64,000 nt of DNA from the NCBI GenBank assembly GCA_030950085.1, contig JAUZRW010000011.1:1-64000 (forward strand), written 5' to 3'. Each line of letters begins with the position of its first letter. The stretch's first letter is position 1. The notes below the pieces were generated by a model that was not told where the DNA came from, did not search any database, and saw only the letters and a program-made list of their open reading frames with translations. This document shows positions 26,537-33,149 of the stretch, piece after piece. Source of the DNA: Anaerolineae bacterium (GTDB taxonomy: Bacteria; Chloroflexota; Anaerolineae; Aggregatilineales; Phototrophicaceae). The position numbers and the translations under genes are program-made.

Positions 26537-28234
26537 ATGACCAAGTCGATTCATGACGCGCTACAAGCTAAGTTAAACCGTATTTATGGTGACGATATAG
26601 GGCAAGCGACCTATGAGAAAATGTCGTCTCTTTTACAACCGTTGCAATCCGGTACTGTGGAGAAACTAGCAGTCAGTGAAAAAGATGTCATTCTCATTTG
26701 TTACGGCGACCATGTGCATGATGAAGACCATCCGCCACTACACGTTTTACATCACTTTCTCAAGAAGTATGTTCATCCGCAAGTGAATACGATTCATATT
26801 CTGCCTTTTTACCCATGGTCATCGGATGATGGCTTTAGTGTGATTGATTACTACCAAGTCGATACAGCGTTGGGGAATTGGCAGCACATCACAGCGATGA
26901 AAGACGATTTTCGCCTGATGTTCGATGCGGTCTTCAATCATATGTCCGCGCAAAGTTCATGGTTTCAGAAATACCTTATCGGGCAAGCGCCTTACGATAA
27001 ATACTTCATTGACATTGCGCCGGAAACAGATTTAACAGCCGTTGTACGTCCACGAGCCTTGCCACTGCTCACACCTTTTGAAACACACGAGGGCATCAAA
27101 CACATTTGGACAACCTTTAGCCCCGACCAAATTGACCTTAATGTAGAAAACCCCGATGTTTTACTTGAATTTCTGAAAATTATACGCTTCTATATCGAAA
27201 ATGGGGCAGAATTTATTCGCCTTGATGCCATTGCCTTCTTATGGAAAAAAATCGGCACTAGCAGCATCCACCTAGACGAAACGCATCTCATTATTCAAGT
27301 CATGCGTGATGTGCTGAACTTGATTGCGCCCGATGTGCTGATCATCACTGAAACCAATGTGCCACACGATGAGAATATCAACTATTTTGGCAACGGCATT
27401 AACGAGGCGCAGATGGTCTATCAATTCCCCTTGCCACCCCTCATTTTGCATACGATGGCAGCAGGCGATTCGACGCATCTCACAAATTGGGCAAAATCGC
27501 TTGACCCGATTGGCGAACGCACGACTTTCTTCAATTTTACGGCTTCGCATGATGGGATTGGCCTACGACCTGTGACGGGTATCTTGACTCAAGTAGAAAT
27601 TGACAGGCTTGTACAACGCACGCAAACTCATGGTGGCAATGTCTCTTACAAAGCGAATGGCGATGGCAGTCAATCGCCCTATGAAATGAACATTACTTAT
27701 TTTGATGCTATTACCGACCCAAACATCACAGCATCGCATCCGCAGAGTGCCATAAAACGTTTCGTCGTCGCACAGGCGATTCAACTTTCGTTGGCAGGCG
27801 TGCCGGGTATTTACTTTTCTAGCTTGTTTGGTGGGCGCAATTGGAATGAAGGGGTTGCCGAAAGTGGGCGCTTTCGCACCATTAATCGTGAAAAATTCAA
27901 GCTAGACTCACTCACAGCAGACCTTACAGGCGATACGTTGCGCGGCAAGGTTTTCAAACACATGATAGCCTTGCTCGAAAAACGCCGTTCGACTCCTGCC
28001 TTTCATCCACTGGCATCACAAACAGTCGTCAATCGTGGTTCAGAGGTTTTTGCTGTTTTGCGACAATCACAAGATGAGGAACATACGGTTCTCGCGCTGC
28101 ACAATGTCACAGCCAACACAGTCACCGTCGATTTAGAAGATGGTCATTGGCAAGATTTACTGACTTCTGAGACGCATACAGGGTCGATTGCATTACAACC
28201 GTATCAAGTGGCATGGCTCAATCGTGTGAGCTAG
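26537..28234 (+). CDS. GH13_18 sugar phosphorylase (sucrose/glucosylglycerate phosphorylase-like)
   Basis: The 565-residue alpha-amylase-family enzyme cleaves a glucoside with phosphate to glucose 1-phosphate. It lacks the calcium-site and C-domain features of amylases and has the GH13_18 set: HILPFYPWSSDDGFSVIDYY, FDAVFNHMSAQSSWF, the nucleophile in FIRLDAIAFLWKKIG (about residue 230), the acid/base Glu in IITETNVPHDENI (about 272) and ASHDGIGLRP (Asp about 339). Members use sucrose, sucrose 6-phosphate, glucosylglycerol or glucosylglycerate. The gene neighbours (ABC transporter, GT4) favour a compatible-solute type of glycoside such as glucosylglycerate, but sucrose cannot be excluded. Confidence 0.88.
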   Translation: MTKSIHDALQAKLNRIYGDDIGQATYEKMSSLLQPLQSGTVEKLAVSEKDVILICYGDHVHDEDHPPLHVLHHFLKKYVHPQVNTIHILPFYPWSSDDGFSVIDYYQVDTALGNWQHITAMKDDFRLMFDAVFNHMSAQSSWFQKYLIGQAPYDKYFIDIAPETDLTAVVRPRALPLLTPFETHEGIKHIWTTFSPDQIDLNVENPDVLLEFLKIIRFYIENGAEFIRLDAIAFLWKKIGTSSIHLDETHLIIQVMRDVLNLIAPDVLIITETNVPHDENINYFGNGINEAQMVYQFPLPPLILHTMAAGDSTHLTNWAKSLDPIGERTTFFNFTASHDGIGLRPVTGILTQVEIDRLVQRTQTHGGNVSYKANGDGSQSPYEMNITYFDAITDPNITASHPQSAIKRFVVAQAIQLSLAGVPGIYFSSLFGGRNWNEGVAESGRFRTINREKFKLDSLTADLTGDTLRGKVFKHMIALLEKRRSTPAFHPLASQTVVNRGSEVFAVLRQSQDEEHTVLALHNVTANTVTVDLEDGHWQDLLTSETHTGSIALQPYQVAWLNRVS

Positions 28235-28246
28235 TTCATAAGGGCA

Positions 28247-28657
28247 TTAAAATTCGTAATCCTCAGCCCAACGAATGCCTTTGCGCTGATTATTTTTCGT
28301 CGGCACAACGCGCAAAAAACATTTACTTGTCGGTGCGGCATCCACGCCCATTAAATAGTAAATATCGTTGTCGGGGCAATAAACAGCAAAGAGGTCAATA
28401 TCACCGCGATAATCCACATCTCCATTCGTAGATGAATCCTTACTTGAGGTACTAAATAGAATATATTCGTCATCAACCAGACGGGCAGTTTTAGCTTGTA
28501 TCCGTTGAAAACGTCCATTTTGTTCTATAACAAAATCATAGCGCAAACCATTGTTGGCAGGTTCAAGCACGACGTATCCGCGCTCAATAAAATGTGCTTT
28601 GAGTTTCGCTTCGCTGATATCGCCAATTTGTGTCGGATTGAGTTCTTTTGTGACCAT
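28247..28657 (-). CDS. PD-(D/E)XK endonuclease-like protein, paralogue 1
   Basis: The 136-residue protein matches the plan of the small group I intron-associated PD-(D/E)XK nucleases: GDISEAKLKAHFIERGYVVLEP, RYDFVIEQNGRF with the metal-binding Asp, then QRIQAKTARL with the QxK motif and YRGDIDLFAVYCPDN. It is about half identical to the next upstream gene at 28672-29088, so the pair is a tandem duplication. No intron, methylase or toxin partner is visible. Cellular role unknown. Confidence 0.7.
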   Translation of the reverse strand: MVTKELNPTQIGDISEAKLKAHFIERGYVVLEPANNGLRYDFVIEQNGRFQRIQAKTARLVDDEYILFSTSSKDSSTNGDVDYRGDIDLFAVYCPDNDIYYLMGVDAAPTSKCFLRVVPTKNNQRKGIRWAEDYEF

Positions 28658-28671
28658 AATTCATATCCTAT

Positions 28672-29088
28672 TTACAGTTCGTAATCTTTTGCCCAACGAA
28701 TACCCTTACGCTGATTGTTTTTAGGTGGCTCAACACGTAGATAACAAGACATAGTAGGTGCATGTTCAACAGGTACGATATATGTCTTGCCATTGTCTCT
28801 GCAATAAACACCAAAAGAGTCAATATCTCCACGATAATTAATTTTTTTATGACGGTCTGTGGGGTCTTGACTTGCTGCATTAAATACAATACAGCCATTT
28901 TGGATACGTCCAGTTTTAATCTGAATACGTTGCAGATTACCACTCTGGTTGAAGTCTACGACCAAATCGTAGCGCAGACCGTTACTCCATGGAATAAGAA
29001 CACCATGTCCAAGTTCGACAAAGCGTGTGAGAACTTTGGCTTCGCTGATATCGCCAACTTGTACGGGGTTGAGTTCTTTTATAACCAT
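28672..29088 (-). CDS. PD-(D/E)XK endonuclease-like protein, paralogue 2
   Basis: The 138-residue protein has the same layout as its neighbour: KELNPVQVGDISEAKVL, NGLRYDLVVDFNQSG, QRIQIKTGR, YRGDIDSFGVYCRDNGKTY and the shared end KNNQRKGIRWAKDYE. All nuclease core positions (Glu of SEAK, Asp of RYD, Q-x-K) are kept in both copies. AAGGAG precedes the ATG. It lies 14 bases upstream of paralogue 1 and is probably co-transcribed with it. Confidence 0.7.
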   Translation of the reverse strand: MVIKELNPVQVGDISEAKVLTRFVELGHGVLIPWSNGLRYDLVVDFNQSGNLQRIQIKTGRIQNGCIVFNAASQDPTDRHKKINYRGDIDSFGVYCRDNGKTYIVPVEHAPTMSCYLRVEPPKNNQRKGIRWAKDYEL

Positions 29089-29403
29089 ACTTTTGACTCC
29101 TTTATTAATAAAGCTATCAGTATTATAACATATATAACAAGAACAAGTGCCCCGAATCTAATGAAATCCAAGTCAAATTGATGGTTTTCCATAATTTTGC
29201 AGTCACTAGGAGTCAAACAATACTTGTCATGAAATTTGTGCATTATCCATCAATTCTTGAGACAGACCGTTGACTCGCGCAAGGTTCTTTTGTACAATGT
29301 GCAACGTTCACCATGTAACATTTAGGGTGGCAAAAGCGTCGCAAACTATATCAAAATGGCGAAAGTTATAAAGTAATCACTTTGATTAAGAGTGTTTTTA
29401 TAC
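29089..29403. other. Intergenic region upstream of the tRNA cluster
   Basis: No gene is seen. It contains the tRNA promoter (29270-29298) and AT-rich sequence near 29100-29180. Confidence 0.5.
29270..29298 (+). promoter_or_regulatory. Strong promoter of the tRNA-rpmG cluster
   Basis: TTGACT, a 17-base spacer, then TACAAT. Transcription would start about 100 bases before the first tRNA. Confidence 0.75.
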
Positions 29404-29475
29404 GCCACAGTAGCTCAATGGTAGAGCATCCGCCTTGTAAGCGGAAGGTTATCGGATCATTCCCGATCTGTGGCT
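29404..29475 (+). tRNA. trnT: tRNA-Thr (anticodon UGU)
   Basis: A complete cloverleaf: acceptor GCCACAG/CTGTGGC, D-arm GCTC-AATGGTA-GAGC, anticodon arm TCCGC-CTTGTAA-GCGGA, T-stem ATCGG/CCGAT. CCA is not encoded. The T-loop is unusual: ATCATTC in place of the TTCRANY consensus, so position 54 is A and 58 is T. Confidence 0.9.
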
Positions 29476-29514
29476 TTATACCTCGATAATATATTGAGGC
29501 AGTAGTTTAACAAA

Positions 29515-29597
29515 GGGTCAGTGTCCCGAGCGGCAAAGGGGGCGGGCTGTAAACCCGCTGGCGGAAGCCTTCGCAGGTTCGAGTCCTGCCTGGCCCA
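29515..29597 (+). tRNA. trnY: tRNA-Tyr (anticodon GUA)
   Basis: A class II tRNA with a long variable arm (CTGGCGGAAGCCTTCGC region), acceptor GGGTCAG/CTGGCCC with one G-T pair, anticodon loop CTGTAAA and T-loop TTCGAGT. Confidence 0.93.
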
Positions 29598-29626
29598 TTT
29601 GTAATAAATATCATCAAGTATTGAGT

Positions 29627-29699
29627 GCTGCCGTAGCTCAATTGGTAGAGCACACCCTTGGTAAGGGTGAGGTAATGAGTTCAAACCTCATCGGCAGCT
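29627..29699 (+). tRNA. trnT: tRNA-Thr (anticodon GGU)
   Basis: Acceptor GCTGCCG/CGGCAGC, anticodon arm CACCC-TTGGTAA-GGGTG, T-arm ATGAG-TTCAAAC-CTCAT. All consensus loop bases are present. It complements the UGU isoacceptor upstream. Confidence 0.95.
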
Positions 29700-29758
29700 T
29701 TTGTAATTATCACCCTTGTAAGTTCAATATTAGTGATACCAGAAACGGATAAATCAAC

Positions 29759-29920
29759 ATGGCAAAAAAAGGCAACCGAATTCTGGTCAAGATGCGTAGT
29801 GCTGAGAGTGGGCATATGTATTACACGGAAAAAAATCGTCGTAATACCACTACTCGCCTAGAACTGCGTAAATATGACCCGATTGTACGGAAACACGTCG
29901 TCTACAAAGAAACAAAATAG
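29759..29920 (+). CDS. rpmG: 50S ribosomal protein L33
   Basis: The 53-residue protein starts [18 protein letters not shown] and contains [20 protein letters not shown], the conserved L33 core, ending HVVYKETK. It is the Cys-free (zinc-independent) form. It lies between tRNA-Thr and tRNA-Trp. In many bacteria tuf is upstream and secE-nusG downstream of this gene; neither is here. Confidence 0.95.
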   Translation: MAKKGNRILVKMRSAESGHMYYTEKNRRNTTTRLELRKYDPIVRKHVVYKETK

Positions 29921-29938
29921 TGCTATCATGGCACTTAT

Positions 29939-30011
29939 AGGGGCGTAGCTCAATTGGCAGAGCATTCGATTCCAAATCGAAAGGTTGAGAGTTCAAGTCT
30001 TTCCGCCCCTG
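29939..30011 (+). tRNA. trnW: tRNA-Trp (anticodon CCA)
   Basis: Acceptor AGGGGCG/CGCCCCT with discriminator G, anticodon arm TTCGA-TTCCAAA-TCGAA, T-loop TTCAAGT. It starts 18 bases after the rpmG stop. Confidence 0.95.
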
Positions 30012-30026
30012 CTTATCTCCAAAAAT

Positions 30027-30050
30027 AGATAAGGCGCTAAAACCTTATCT
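30027..30050. other. Hairpin after the tRNA-Trp gene
   Basis: AGATAAGG and CCTTATCT form a perfect 8-base stem with an 8-base loop (CGCTAAAA). No T run follows; it may be a processing or termination signal for the tRNA transcript. Confidence 0.4.
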
Positions 30051-30179
30051 ATGCACATCTAAACGCCATCATCCCTCAGATTAAGTCATATACCACAAAT
30101 CAATATAGCACTAACCCTATATACGATGCCATTTTGTTATAAAATCATGCCCTTTAATAATACTATGATTTGAGGGGCG

Positions 30180-30914
30180 ATGGATAACTTTGTTCTGACA
30201 CTCGATTTAGATTGGGCTGCTGATTTCATGATTGATGCAGTGGCACAAATGTTACTAGCGGCTGGCGTGAAAGCGACATTTTTTGTCACACACGATAGCC
30301 CAGCCGTGCGCCGCTTACGCGAACATCCCGATTTGTTTGAACTCGGTATTCATCCCAATTTTCTGCCCAACTCATCACAGGGTAGCACCGTTGCTGAAAT
30401 TCTCGATTTTTGCATGGCACTTGTACCGGACGCAACATCTATGCGAAGCCATGCCCTCGTACAATCAGCACATATTTGGTGGGAAGTCGTTAAGCGCACG
30501 CCGATTCAGGTTGATTTGTCGTTGTTATTGCCCGAAATGCCCCATCTACAGATGATAGAATTACCCCTGTTGCCACGTCCATTATTGCGCTTGCCCTATT
30601 ATTGGGAAGATGATGTCGAAACTTATCGCCCTCACTCTGTTTGGACACTCGATAAGCATATTACTGTATCGGGTTTGAAAATTTTTGACTTTCATCCCGT
30701 ATTTATCTATCTCAATACTGCCGATTTAGCCCCCTATAACGACATGAAGCAAATCGGTCATCTGGCAGATTTAACCCCAGAACAAGTTGCCCCCTTCATT
30801 CATACCGGAGAGGGTGCAGGTAGCATGTTTCGCCAATTTGTTGAGCATCTCAAAACACAAGAGTCGCTGCGTGTACGTGATGTCGTGGCGGCGTATCAAG
30901 GGATAGAGGCATGA
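30180..30914 (+). CDS. Polysaccharide deacetylase-like (WbmS-type) protein
   Basis: The 244-residue protein resembles NodB-fold deacetylases of the WbmS group found in O-antigen clusters: LTLDLDWAADFMIDAV in place of the TFDDG metal motif, KATFFVTHDS, FELGIHPNF with the metal-binding His and SMRSHALVQ. GAGGGG precedes the ATG. Its stop codon overlaps the start of the formyltransferase gene (ATGA), so the two are translationally coupled. It likely removes an acetyl group from a sugar that is then formylated, in surface glycan synthesis; this link is inferred from the pairing. Confidence 0.75.
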   Translation: MDNFVLTLDLDWAADFMIDAVAQMLLAAGVKATFFVTHDSPAVRRLREHPDLFELGIHPNFLPNSSQGSTVAEILDFCMALVPDATSMRSHALVQSAHIWWEVVKRTPIQVDLSLLLPEMPHLQMIELPLLPRPLLRLPYYWEDDVETYRPHSVWTLDKHITVSGLKIFDFHPVFIYLNTADLAPYNDMKQIGHLADLTPEQVAPFIHTGEGAGSMFRQFVEHLKTQESLRVRDVVAAYQGIEA

Positions 30915-31915
30915 AATTTGCCGCGATTGGACGAACAAAAACCTTGGTCGATAGCATCCGACGCGCTGTTGCTGGCGGTCATATTTGCACATTGATTATC
31001 ACCACAACAGAATCGCCAGAGAGTGCTATTACCGAAGCCGATTTTGAAGCATTAGCACAAGATATTGGCGCAACTTTCTTGAATACACGGTATATCAACC
31101 AACAAGCAACGCATGAAATCATTCGGGCAAGTGCGGCACAGGTCGCTATCAGCCTGAATTGGCAGTTTCTCATCAACAACGAGACGCTGAATCTATTTCC
31201 ACAAGGCATCATCAATTCTCATGTTGGCGATTTACCGCGCTATCGTGGCAATGCTACGCCGAATTGGGCGCTAATCATGGGCGAAACATCTATACCAATG
31301 ACATTGCATTTCATGGATGACGGCTTGGATACCGGCGATATTTTGCTGCAACGCTCTATGCCACTCACAGCAGAAACCCGTGTGCGTGATATTTATGATT
31401 TTTCGGCGCACGTTGTCCCTAAAATGTTTAGCGAGGTTCTCACAGCATTAGAAAAAGGCGCGTTACAACCCAAGCCACAACCCACTGACCCGACACTTGC
31501 CTTGCGCTGTTATCCCCGTTTACCACAAGATAGCTTCATTGATTGGCATCAAAGTGCCGAAGAAATCCAACGCCTCGTACAAGCTGTCAGTGAGCCATTT
31601 AACGGCGCATACACATATTTAGGCACTGATAAACTTATCATTTGGCGTGCTTATGCTGAAAAGCCACAAACGCCCTATCTCGCTGTTGCCGGACATGTGG
31701 TCGAGCGGCGTGCGAAGGGTGAGATTGCCGTGGCAACAGGCGATGGGTTTTTGATAGTGCAAGATGTGCAGTTAGGCGATGGTCAACGTTGCAAAGCAGG
31801 AGATATCATCAAGAGTGTGCGGCTACGATTGGGGATGAATCTGGCAGATGAAATAGCCGCATTGCAGCAACGAATCACAGCCTTAGAGAGTCGTTTTCAA
31901 ACAGATGATTCATGA
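30911..31915 (+). CDS. Sugar or aminoacyl formyltransferase (Fmt/ArnA fold)
   Basis: The 334-residue protein has the catalytic core of N10-formyltetrahydrofolate-dependent formyltransferases: INSHVGDLPRYRGNATPNWA with the active-site Asn 102 and His 104, and MDDGLDTGDILLQ with Asp 140. The N-terminal nucleotide-binding region differs from Fmt proper, a C-terminal OB-like domain follows (SEPFNGAYTYL), and the last 20 residues are a short coiled coil. The coupling to the WbmS-type deacetylase suggests an N-formylated surface sugar rather than initiator tRNA. Confidence 0.8.
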   Translation: MKFAAIGRTKTLVDSIRRAVAGGHICTLIITTTESPESAITEADFEALAQDIGATFLNTRYINQQATHEIIRASAAQVAISLNWQFLINNETLNLFPQGIINSHVGDLPRYRGNATPNWALIMGETSIPMTLHFMDDGLDTGDILLQRSMPLTAETRVRDIYDFSAHVVPKMFSEVLTALEKGALQPKPQPTDPTLALRCYPRLPQDSFIDWHQSAEEIQRLVQAVSEPFNGAYTYLGTDKLIIWRAYAEKPQTPYLAVAGHVVERRAKGEIAVATGDGFLIVQDVQLGDGQRCKAGDIIKSVRLRLGMNLADEIAALQQRITALESRFQTDDS

Positions 31916-31928
31916 CAAAATATCATTT

Positions 31929-32013
31929 TAACGTGAATTTTGTTTAAGGATTTTTTCGAAATCGAGGGTCATAATCCATTGTAGGGGCGCAAGGCATCGC
32001 GCCCTTACGCCTG
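31929..32013 (+). repeat. 'TTAACGTGAATTTTG' repeat family, copy 1
   Basis: TTAACGTGAATTTTGTTTAAGG followed by a GTAGGGGCGCAAGGC palindrome (31981-32008) and TACGCCTGAAA. Related copies are at 54034-54181 and 57737-57873. Confidence 0.65.
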
Positions 32014-32020
32014 AAACTTT

Positions 32021-33127
32021 TTAGCTATCATGTGGGGCAGGTTGCTGCTGAGTGATACAGTGAATATTGCCACCGCCGAGCAAAATTTCTCGCGCATAAA
32101 ATCCAATAACTTCACGGTCAAGGAATAAATCGCGCAATGTAGCGAGTGCCGCCTCGTCATGGGGGTCATTGAATGTCGGCACAATGACTGCACCGTTAGC
32201 AATATAGAAGTTGATATATGACCCTGCGAGACGGTCTTCCGCACAGCGATAACGGGCTGCGGCGACTTTATCAATGCCAATCGCCTCTTCTTCAGTCATA
32301 TACAGGGGCCCGGGTTGATGAATCTTATGAATCTCCAGAGGGCGACCTTTAGCATCGCTGGTATTTGATAGGACATCATAGGCCGCTTGCGAAATCGCAT
32401 ACTGTGGGTCATTTTCATCATCTGTCCATGTGAGGGCAACCACACTCGGACGCACGAAACAAGCGAGGTTGTCGATATGCCCATCAGTCTCATCGCCATA
32501 AACACCGTCTTCAAGCCAAATAACTTTTTCCACATTGAGGTAATGCTGCAAACGGACTTCCAACTGTGATTGTGACCAATTCGGATTGCGATTACTATTC
32601 ATCACGGTTGGGCGAACAACCATTAACGTGCCTTCGCCATCGACATGCAATGCGCCGCCCTCTGTACAAATTGTGGCGCGATAACGAGCGAGGCGTTCAA
32701 CTTCTAGCACTTTATGGGCGACCAAATCATCTTTATCCCACGGAAAATAAGTCCCTTTTTCTAAGCCGCCCCACGCATTGAAAATCCAATCGACACCACG
32801 GACTTCTCCATGCTGATTAAGCACAAAAGTCGGACCACAATCGCGTATCCACGCATCGTTAGCCGCCATCTCTAACACCCGAATATTGTCACCCAACATC
32901 GCACAGGCATTTTCATATTGTTCTGTTGGGACACAAACTGTCACAGGTTCAAAATGTGCAATCGTTTTTGCCAATTCCGCAAAGGTTCGCTGGGCAGGTT
33001 TTGCCCCATTACGCCATGTATCAGTGCGGACGGGCCACAAAAGCCATGTTTGAGTATGTGCCTCCCATTCGGCAGGCATCCAAAAACCGTCAGAGCGCGG
33101 TAACGAATCTAAAGCGTTGGACATCAT
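32021..33127 (-). CDS. aguA: Agmatine deiminase
   Basis: The enzyme hydrolyses agmatine to N-carbamoylputrescine and ammonia in putrescine synthesis from arginine. The 368-residue protein shows the family blocks MPAEWEAHTQTWLLWPVR, NDAWIRDCGPTFV, GALHVDGEGT, GDETDGHIDNLACFV (the catalytic His and acidic residues) and the nucleophile Cys in GGGNIHCITQQQP about 11 residues from the end. The start is the first of two adjacent ATGs after GAAAGGGG; an upstream GTG/TTG is unlikely. It lies 22 bases downstream of the giant kinase-hydrolase gene on the same strand and may share its transcript. Confidence 0.93.
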   Translation of the reverse strand: MMSNALDSLPRSDGFWMPAEWEAHTQTWLLWPVRTDTWRNGAKPAQRTFAELAKTIAHFEPVTVCVPTEQYENACAMLGDNIRVLEMAANDAWIRDCGPTFVLNQHGEVRGVDWIFNAWGGLEKGTYFPWDKDDLVAHKVLEVERLARYRATICTEGGALHVDGEGTLMVVRPTVMNSNRNPNWSQSQLEVRLQHYLNVEKVIWLEDGVYGDETDGHIDNLACFVRPSVVALTWTDDENDPQYAISQAAYDVLSNTSDAKGRPLEIHKIHQPGPLYMTEEEAIGIDKVAAARYRCAEDRLAGSYINFYIANGAVIVPTFNDPHDEAALATLRDLFLDREVIGFYAREILLGGGNIHCITQQQPAPHDS

Positions 33128-33149
33128 GCCCCTTTCCACGTGTTCATGT

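Noticed and set aside
30027-30050. Rho-independent terminator after tRNA-Trp
   Set aside because: The stem is perfect but no T-run follows on either strand; kept only as a hairpin.
30911-31915. Methionyl-tRNA formyltransferase (fmt) as the name of this gene
   Set aside because: The catalytic N-H-D set is shared, but it is coupled to a WbmS-type deacetylase and not to def, and its N-terminus differs from Fmt, so a sugar formyltransferase is preferred.
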